This document shows, piece after piece, positions 5,366-10,498 of a stretch of DNA of 10,498 bases. Origin of the DNA: Pseudomonadota bacterium (GTDB taxonomy: Bacteria; Pseudomonadota; Alphaproteobacteria; Rhizobiales; Hyphomicrobiaceae); the NCBI GenBank assembly GCA_003242645.1, contig QGVC01000103.1, positions 1 to 10,498 on the forward strand, given 5' to 3'. Both the position numbers and the translations under genes were made by a program. The notes under the pieces are model-generated. The model searched no databases. It was not told the origin of the DNA and worked only from the letters and a program-made list of their open reading frames with translations. Numbering within the stretch: the stretch's first letter is position 1; every line of letters begins with the position of its first letter.

Positions 5366-6868
5366 ATGGCAAAGCGCGTGTTGATCGTCGATGACGATCC
5401 GGCCCAACGCCGTATTCTGGAAGAGTGCGTCAAGAAGTTTGGCTTCGAAGCTCGGACTGCCGCCTCGGGGGATGAAGCCCTGCATATCCTGACCGGCCCC
5501 GAGAAGGACGACATCGCCCTGGTCCTCCTCGATCTGGTAATGCCTGGCCTCGACGGCATGGCGGTGCTGCAGCAACTTCACGGCAGACCAAGCGCGCCGC
5601 CGGTCATCGTCCAAACGGCGCACGGCTCTATCGATGGTGCCGTTGCTGCCATCCGCGCAGGTGCGGTGGACTTCATCGTCAAGCCGATCAGCCCCGAACG
5701 GCTGGAAGTGTCGATAAACACTGCGCTCAAGCTGCGTGCGCTGACCGGCGAAGTCACGAGACTGAGACGAAAGAGCGAGGGGACCCTCACGTTCGACGAT
5801 CTCATTGCCGGCAAGGCGATGGAGCGAGTGGTCTCGCTCGGCCGGCGGGCTGCCCGTTCCAATATCCCGGTGCTCATCGAAGGAGAATCGGGTGTCGGCA
5901 AGGAGCTCATCGCCCGGGCTATTCAGGGCGAAAGCGACCGTGCCGGCAAGCCGTTCGTCACGGTGAATTGCGGCGCAATCCCGGAGAATCTCGTCGAGAG
6001 CATCCTTTTCGGTCACGAGAAGGGATCGTTCACGGGCGCGGTCGAGAAACGCATCGGCAAGTTCCAGGAGGCCGATGGCGGCACACTGTTCCTTGACGAG
6101 GTGGGCGAGCTGCCGCTCGAAGCCCAGGTGAAGCTCTTGCGCGCCCTCCAGGATGGAGAGATCGATCCCGTTGGTGCGAAGCGGCCGGTGAAGGTCAACA
6201 TCCGGCTGATCTCGGCGACCAACCGCGACATGATCGAGCTGGTGAAATCCGGCCGGTTCCGGGAGGACCTGTTCTACCGCCTCAACGTATTCCCCATTTG
6301 GGTGCCGCCGCTGCGTGAGCGGCTCGATGATGTGCCCGAGCTTGCCTACCATTTCCTGGCGAGGTTCGCGGCTGAGGAGGGCAAGAACGTCACCTCCATC
6401 AGCGAGCAGGCGATGCAGTTGCTCATGCGCTATTCCTGGCCTGGAAACGTCCGCCAGCTGGAGAACGCGATCTTCCGTGCCGTGGTGCTCGCGGACGGTC
6501 CTGAGCTGACGGTCGCGGAGTTCCCGCAGATCGCGATGCACGTCGAAGGCTTCGCTCCGGAAGTGCCGCCTGCGCCGCCTCCCAAGGAGCCCAAGGTTTA
6601 CACTGGACCCGCCATGATCGGCGCCGATGATCAGGTGCCGCGCACGATCGAGCTGAAGCAGTCGGACGGCGCCAAGTCGATCGGCATACCGGCGGTGACC
6701 GATACAGGCGATGTTCGCTCACTGGTCGATGTCGAGGCGGACATGATCCGGCTGGCCCTGGGCCGCTATCGCGGGCATATGTCTGAAGTTGCACGCCGGC
6801 TGGGAATCGGGCGTTCGACGCTCTACCGGAAGATGCAGGAATACGGGCTGAACCCCCGTCCTCATTGA
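5366..6868 (+). CDS. Sigma-54-dependent response regulator, NtrC/DctD type
   Basis: This 500-residue regulator has three domains. The receiver domain (about 4-120) has the acidic pocket Asp9-Asp10, phospho-acceptor Asp56 in LVLLDLVMPG, Thr84 and Lys106. The AAA+ sigma-54 interaction domain (about 144-385) has Walker A GESGVGKE (173-180), the loop GSFTGA (220-225), Walker B TLFLDE (240-245), and RFREDLFYRL plus WPGNVRQLEN further on. A Fis-type helix-turn-helix (about 455-495) contains EVARRLGIGRSTLYRKMQ. A proline-rich linker of some 60 residues separates the last two. The sigma-54 contact loop is GSFTGA rather than GAFTGA, which keeps the FTGA core. I chose ATG 5366 because residue 3 onward is the first receiver strand; a TTG at 5342 would add eight residues. 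The ribosome binding site is weak. No histidine kinase is adjacent. The next gene, 168 bp downstream on the same strand, encodes an L,D-transpeptidase. Confidence 0.92.
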   Translation: MAKRVLIVDDDPAQRRILEECVKKFGFEARTAASGDEALHILTGPEKDDIALVLLDLVMPGLDGMAVLQQLHGRPSAPPVIVQTAHGSIDGAVAAIRAGAVDFIVKPISPERLEVSINTALKLRALTGEVTRLRRKSEGTLTFDDLIAGKAMERVVSLGRRAARSNIPVLIEGESGVGKELIARAIQGESDRAGKPFVTVNCGAIPENLVESILFGHEKGSFTGAVEKRIGKFQEADGGTLFLDEVGELPLEAQVKLLRALQDGEIDPVGAKRPVKVNIRLISATNRDMIELVKSGRFREDLFYRLNVFPIWVPPLRERLDDVPELAYHFLARFAAEEGKNVTSISEQAMQLLMRYSWPGNVRQLENAIFRAVVLADGPELTVAEFPQIAMHVEGFAPEVPPAPPPKEPKVYTGPAMIGADDQVPRTIELKQSDGAKSIGIPAVTDTGDVRSLVDVEADMIRLALGRYRGHMSEVARRLGIGRSTLYRKMQEYGLNPRPH

Positions 6869-6987
6869 GGTGAGAGATCACGTTTTGTTTAGCATCGCGA
6901 AGGGCCATTGAACGGAGCGTCTGTCTTTCCGGTCACAGTTCCGACAAAAGAAGATTCTCAGGAAAGATCAGGCGTGTAACTGTTGCT

Positions 6988-7021
6988 GGCTGAGCCGAAG
7001 CAAGGTACGTACGGCTCAGCC
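6988..7021 (+). promoter_or_regulatory. 10-bp leader hairpin just before the L,D-transpeptidase ribosome binding site
   Basis: GGCTGAGCCG (6988-6997) and CGGCTCAGCC (7012-7021) are perfect inverted repeats around a 14-base loop. The loop, with the first base of the right arm, contains the small palindrome GTACGTAC (7005-7012). The GGAGG of the downstream gene begins only four bases after the stem. Without a T-run it is not a standard terminator of the upstream regulator gene. It could be a translation-controlling RNA structure, an mRNA stabiliser or a dyad operator. Confidence 0.55.
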
Positions 7022-7036
7022 GCATGGAGGACCCTG

Positions 7037-9091
7037 ATGCGACCTGCTTGGACCCTGCTCTCCGGACTGGCGCTGTCCGCCGTCTTGACAAGTGCAGCAT
7101 TCGCGACGGCGGAGCCGGAGCGCAGCGAAGCAGGCGAGGTCGGCGCGCCAGCTGTGGCGGCGCCGGTGAGCGGTGCAACTGACGCAGTTTCAGCTGAGCA
7201 GGCTGAAGAGGCGCCGAAAGCTGAAGGGCCGGCTACAGCGGCGGTCGAGCCGCGCGAAAGTGAAGCTGCTGGCCATTCACCTGAGCCGGAGACGGACGAC
7301 CCGGCCACGAGCGACACGGCGAGTGGGTTCGAGGATCCCGAGTCTCAGTCGGAGCCAACAGGCCTGGCGCTCGAGCCTGAGTCTGAAAATCCGGCCACGC
7401 CGGAGGAAGCCGTAGCCGATCCAGGCCTTGACACGGCTCCTGAGCAGGAAGCAGCGGAGGCCGCCGAGCCGGTCGGTGACGAGCCAGCTCAATCGGAGGC
7501 CGCTGAACTCGACTCGGGAAAGATCGTATCTGAGCAGTCTGGTACTGCCCCGGAGCCGGAGGCGGCCTCGACCTCAAGCACGGCGGAAGCAGTTGAGCCG
7601 CTGCCGACGGTGAGCAAGTTCGAGGCTGAAATTCTGCGGCACATCTCCGAGGCGAAAGGCTTGAAAGCCGAGGACCGTGATGCTCTGACGGCTTTCTATC
7701 AAGGTCGCGGCGATAATCTGCTCTGGATTGAGGGCGGGAAATTCAACACCCGCGCTGAAACGGCGATAGCTGAAATCCAGCGCGCCGACGATTGGGGTCT
7801 CGAAGCGTCTGCATTCGAGCTGCCTTCGGCGCCTCAGTCAGATGATCCAGCCCAGGTCGCGAAAGCCGAGCTTCAGCTGTCGCTCGCTGTGCTGAAGTAT
7901 GCCAATCACGCACGCGGTGGGCGCATGGATCCGCGGCAGCTTTCGAATTACATCGATCGCGAGCCGCCTCTGCTGCCCCCTTCTGACGTTCTAGCGGGAA
8001 TTGCTCGGGCGGATGCGGCCGATGCCTATTTGCGGGGCTTGCATCCAAAACATCCGCAGTTCGAGAAGCTTCGCCAAGCCTACCTGGACATCAAGCACCA
8101 GCGGCTACCGGTTGAGGAAGCCGAAGCGGACGTTGCTCCCGATGCCAAAGCGCGCAAGGCGAAGCGCGGGAATCGGGACACGAACGAAGCGAAGCTGCGC
8201 AAGATCCTCCACAATATGGAGCAATGGCGTTGGATGCCGGAGGATCTCGGCCAGTTCTACGTTTGGGCGAACATTCCCGAGTTCACGCTTCGGGTCGTGC
8301 AAAATGGCAAGATGATCCATTCGGAGCGTCTGATCGTCGGCAAGCCGGATACGCAAACGCCGATTTTCTCAGACGAGATGGAGACGATCGTCTTCCACCC
8401 GTACTGGGCGGTGCCGAACAGCATCAAGGTCAAGGAGATCCTGCCGGGGTTGATCCGCGGCACCAACATTCTCGAGCGGAATAATCTGCGGATACAGTAT
8501 CGCGGCCGCGACATCGATCCATGGAGCGTCGACTGGCGGCGGACGGATATTCGCAATTTCCACGTCTACCAGCCACCGGGCTCTGGCAACGTGCTCGGCG
8601 TGGTCAAGTTCTTGTTCCCGAACAAGCACGCCGTGTACATGCATGATACCCCGACAAAGCACCTTTTCGCGAGGCCGCAGCGCATGTTCAGCCACGGCTG
8701 TATGCGCGTCCGCGATCCCTTGAAGTTCGCCGAAATTCTGCTCGCCTATGACAAGGGCTGGGATCGCAGCCAAGTGGAATGGCTGGTCCGGCGTGGTCCG
8801 CGCGACAATCATGTCAAATTGGACAAGAAGATTCCCGTCCACATCACCTATTTTACCGCCTGGGTTGATGATGACGGGAAGCTGAAGACGGTGGCCGACG
8901 TCTACGGGCACGAGGAGCTGATCCAAATGGGCCTGGAAGGCAAGGCGCATCTCATCGCCCGCAAGAAGGAGGATTTGGGCGCCATTCGAGCGGAGGTTGT
9001 CAGCCGTCTCGCCGAGACGTCCCCGACCTGGACATATCCTTCGTCTTCTTCACGTCAGCCGGATTGGGTGCGCCGCGTGTTCGGCCACTGA
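7037..9091 (+). CDS. L,D-transpeptidase, YcbB/LdtD-like, with acidic spacer
   Basis: This exported enzyme of 684 residues should form 3-3 (meso-diaminopimelate) cross-links in peptidoglycan. Residues 1-24 are a signal peptide (basic start, hydrophobic core, Ala-rich end, likely cleavage at AFA or ATA). Residues 25-188 are an unusual Glu/Ala/Pro-rich spacer with about 40 acidic and only four basic residues. The scaffold region follows from about 192 (EILRHISEAKGL, RGDNLLWIEGG). The YkuD catalytic domain spans about 405-570, with MHDTP (His536) and FSHGCMRV, where Cys555 is the nucleophile and His553 its neighbour. This arrangement matches LdtD/YcbB, including the insertion between NGKMIHS and the active site. 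ATG 7037 has GGAGG at 7026-7030 and restores a clean signal peptide; a longer frame from 6983 would place the leader hairpin inside the gene. A strong hairpin follows the stop. YcbB-like enzymes act in the periplasm and tolerate penicillins. Confidence 0.93.
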   Translation: MRPAWTLLSGLALSAVLTSAAFATAEPERSEAGEVGAPAVAAPVSGATDAVSAEQAEEAPKAEGPATAAVEPRESEAAGHSPEPETDDPATSDTASGFEDPESQSEPTGLALEPESENPATPEEAVADPGLDTAPEQEAAEAAEPVGDEPAQSEAAELDSGKIVSEQSGTAPEPEAASTSSTAEAVEPLPTVSKFEAEILRHISEAKGLKAEDRDALTAFYQGRGDNLLWIEGGKFNTRAETAIAEIQRADDWGLEASAFELPSAPQSDDPAQVAKAELQLSLAVLKYANHARGGRMDPRQLSNYIDREPPLLPPSDVLAGIARADAADAYLRGLHPKHPQFEKLRQAYLDIKHQRLPVEEAEADVAPDAKARKAKRGNRDTNEAKLRKILHNMEQWRWMPEDLGQFYVWANIPEFTLRVVQNGKMIHSERLIVGKPDTQTPIFSDEMETIVFHPYWAVPNSIKVKEILPGLIRGTNILERNNLRIQYRGRDIDPWSVDWRRTDIRNFHVYQPPGSGNVLGVVKFLFPNKHAVYMHDTPTKHLFARPQRMFSHGCMRVRDPLKFAEILLAYDKGWDRSQVEWLVRRGPRDNHVKLDKKIPVHITYFTAWVDDDGKLKTVADVYGHEELIQMGLEGKAHLIARKKEDLGAIRAEVVSRLAETSPTWTYPSSSSRQPDWVRRVFGH

Positions 9092-9124
9092 GGCAGTCCG
9101 AGACTTCAAGTTATCTTCACTTTG

Positions 9125-9157
9125 GCAGCCCCGTGCGTTTCTCGTGCACGGGGCTGC
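9125..9157 (+). terminator. Strong hairpin behind the L,D-transpeptidase gene
   Basis: GCAGCCCCGTGC (9125-9136) pairs perfectly over 12 bp with GCACGGGGCTGC (9146-9157) around a 9-base loop. It starts 33 bases after the stop codon, the usual place for a terminator. Only a short TTT run (9163-9165) follows, so termination may be inefficient or factor-assisted. Confidence 0.75.
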
Positions 9158-9264
9158 TGCCATTTGGGAATCCGATGACAAAGTCCGCAGTCTGATGGAG
9201 CTAATCCCTCCGTCTGCCTCTTTATCGCCCGACTGACGTTCTAAGAGACGCTTTGCGGGGAGCC

Positions 9265-9279
9265 TTAACGGGAGGTTAA
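9265..9279. promoter_or_regulatory. CtrA-type binding site TTAA-N7-TTAA
   Basis: TTAACGGGAGGTTAAC contains two TTAA half-sites separated by exactly seven bases, which is the CtrA consensus of Alphaproteobacteria. I found no other such pair in the window. It lies about 100 bp upstream of the DUF882 gene start. GCTAAA at 9295-9300, about 15 bases downstream, partly resembles an alphaproteobacterial -10 element. CtrA control is inferred from the motif only. Confidence 0.6.
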
Positions 9280-9289
9280 CAATCCAGCG

Positions 9290-9299
9290 TTAGCGCTAA
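9290..9299. repeat. 10-bp perfect palindrome near the CtrA-type box
   Basis: TTAGCGCTAA is identical on both strands and lies ten bases after the second TTAA. It overlaps the possible -10 element, a position suited to an operator. Its short length makes chance a real possibility. Confidence 0.35.
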
Positions 9300-9380
9300 A
9301 GACCTGCTACGGTCCGCTCCAAATCAAAGCACATCGCGGCACTCAAGGCAGGCAGCGTTCGGTCAGGGGTGGGGCTAGTC

Positions 9381-10498
9381 TTGTCAACGCGTAAGCTGAG
9401 TCTCCTCGCCGGTGTCGTCGTGGCGGCACTTGTTGCCGTTCATTGGACCGCCCGGCTCCAGGCGGAATCCTCGCAGACTCGGACGATCTCGCTCTACAAC
9501 ATCCATACCAAGGAAACCCTAACAGTCGAGTACAAGAAGGACGGCAAGTACGTCCCGGCCGCGATGGAGCAGATCAACTGGATCCTGCGGGATTGGCGCA
9601 AGAACGAAGTCACCCGCATGGACCCCGAGCTCATCGATCTGCTTTGGGAGATGCATGCGGAGCTTGGCTCCAAGGAGCCCATCCACATCATCTCAGGCTA
9701 CCGCTCGCGCTCCACGAACGAAATGTTGCGCAAGACGCGCGGTGGGCAGGCCTCGCAGAGCCGGCATATCCTGGGCAAGGCAGCCGATGTCCATTTCCCT
9801 GATGTGCCGATCCGCCGTCTTCGGTACTCCGCATTGGTTCGCGAACGCGGCGGCGTCGGCTACTACCCAACATCGGCAATTCCGTTCGTGCACGTCGACA
9901 CCGACCGCGTGCGGTCCTGGCCACGCCTGCCGCGCCACGAGCTGGCGCTGCTGTTCCCCGACGGGCGCACGAAGCACATTCCCGCAGACGGCAAGCCGCT
10001 GACACCTGCGGACGTGCATATTGCAAAGACGAAGCACGTCGAGCTTGCCCAACAGATCGCTGCATATCACGAGCTGAGACGAGGAGTCGGCCGGCGCACA
10101 CAAATCGCCAGTGCCTGGACGAGTGGTTCTCCGCAGACCCCGCCCACATCCGGTCCGCAGCGCATCGCTTCGGCCGCGCCATCCCGACCACACCCCACTC
10201 TAGCTGCATTGGACCCAGCGCCCGCGCCGAAGCTTCTCGTCGGTCCTCAACCTGCGCGCCGGCCAGCGATCGCGAGCCGGCCCTCGGATGAGGACCGTAT
10301 GAAGCTGATGCAACTCGCGTCGCTCGCTAGCCTTGATGCCGAGTCACCGCGCCTCCTCCAGGCATCCTTCGGGCCCGAACAGCCGCCGTCCTCGGCGCAA
10401 GATCTCACGACATCGCTGCCCGTTACACGAAATGCGGGAGAAGCGCAGTTGGCTGCTCTCGCTTCACAGGCCGACTCGGAGCCGAAATCGCGGCTCAA
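9381..10498 (+). CDS. DUF882/YcbK-like peptidase (M15-like), 3' end outside the window
   Basis: At least 372 residues are encoded, and the frame is still open at the right edge. Residues 5-21 are a hydrophobic signal or anchor (KLSLLAGVVVAALVAV). The DUF882 domain spans about 35-182: TISLYNIHTKE, then ISGYRSRSTNEMLR (104-117), SRHILGKAADVHF (127-139) and FVHVDTDRVRSW (169-180). His129, Asp136 and His171 are in the positions of the zinc ligands of the VanY/DacX-type M15 peptidases, so cleavage of peptidoglycan peptides outside the cytoplasm is likely. From about 235 onward the sequence is a Pro/Ala/Ser-rich tail of unknown role. TTG 9381 is chosen because GGGG (9371-9374) lies six bases upstream; an in-frame GTG at 9369 is the alternative, and no ATG exists before the domain. 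A CtrA-type box precedes it. It shares strand and pathway with the L,D-transpeptidase but is probably transcribed separately. Confidence 0.88.
   Translation, partial: MSTRKLSLLAGVVVAALVAVHWTARLQAESSQTRTISLYNIHTKETLTVEYKKDGKYVPAAMEQINWILRDWRKNEVTRMDPELIDLLWEMHAELGSKEPIHIISGYRSRSTNEMLRKTRGGQASQSRHILGKAADVHFPDVPIRRLRYSALVRERGGVGYYPTSAIPFVHVDTDRVRSWPRLPRHELALLFPDGRTKHIPADGKPLTPADVHIAKTKHVELAQQIAAYHELRRGVGRRTQIASAWTSGSPQTPPTSGPQRIASAAPSRPHPTLAALDPAPAPKLLVGPQPARRPAIASRPSDEDRMKLMQLASLASLDAESPRLLQASFGPEQPPSSAQDLTTSLPVTRNAGEAQLAALASQADSEPKSRL

Noticed and set aside
5219..6541. Long reverse-strand open frame of 440 codons opposite the response regulator gene
   Set aside because: It mirrors the codon phase of a clearly recognisable sigma-54 regulator. 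Its product is charged and low in family features, and no ribosome binding site or homology is apparent.
6860..6870. Inverted repeat CCTCATTGAGG at the stop codon of the response regulator as a terminator
   Set aside because: The stem is only four to five bases with almost no loop and overlaps the stop codon; no T-run follows directly.
8369..8950. Reverse-strand open frame of 193 codons opposite the L,D-transpeptidase catalytic domain
   Set aside because: It lies wholly antisense to the conserved YkuD domain with its HGC motif and has no independent support.
1..10498. CRISPR array, rRNA gene or insertion sequence
   Set aside because: No regularly spaced direct repeats, no rRNA-like conserved segments and no transposase or terminal inverted repeat pairs were seen.

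Overview
The window looks like a piece of an alphaproteobacterial chromosome, most likely from the Hyphomicrobiales (Rhizobiales). The support is a short rhizobial-type phasin, a tRNA-His with the alphaproteobacterial acceptor end (no encoded G-1, G1:U72, A73), a TTAA-N7-TTAA CtrA-type box, and GC-rich housekeeping genes with strong Shine-Dalgarno sequences. I cannot name the species.

Layout from left to right. Positions 1-355 hold no convincing gene, only GC-rich palindromes. A phasin gene (356-730) is followed by a promoter and an intact tRNA-His(GUG) gene (857-933). Directly behind the tRNA lies a three-gene plus-strand cassette (1009-3169): a winged-helix plus PD-(D/E)XK nuclease-like protein, a ParA-type ATPase, and a small protein with a lysine-rich tail. 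The three genes are almost contiguous or overlapping, so they form an operon. Their base composition is visibly lower in GC than both flanks (28 G+C of 60 at 2041-2100, against 38 of 60 at 5881-5940 and 39 of 60 at 3181-3240). This is the accessory part of the window and the best candidate for an undescribed system. No integrase and no att repeat are visible.

The right two thirds is core-type DNA. An M3B oligoendopeptidase gene (3257-5125) lies on the minus strand and faces the cassette. Diverging from it is a sigma-54-dependent NtrC-type response regulator (5366-6868), then a large YcbB-like L,D-transpeptidase (7037-9091) with a strong hairpin in its leader and another behind its stop codon. 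A DUF882/YcbK-type M15-like peptidase (from 9381) runs off the right edge and has a CtrA-type box upstream.

The last two genes both act on peptidoglycan outside the cytoplasm, one making 3-3 cross-links and one a probable peptidoglycan peptidase. The response regulator next to them might control envelope genes, but no kinase and no sigma-54 promoter was found here, so that is a guess. The cassette genes probably work together as a DNA-acting unit, for defence or for element maintenance; the sequence alone does not decide which.
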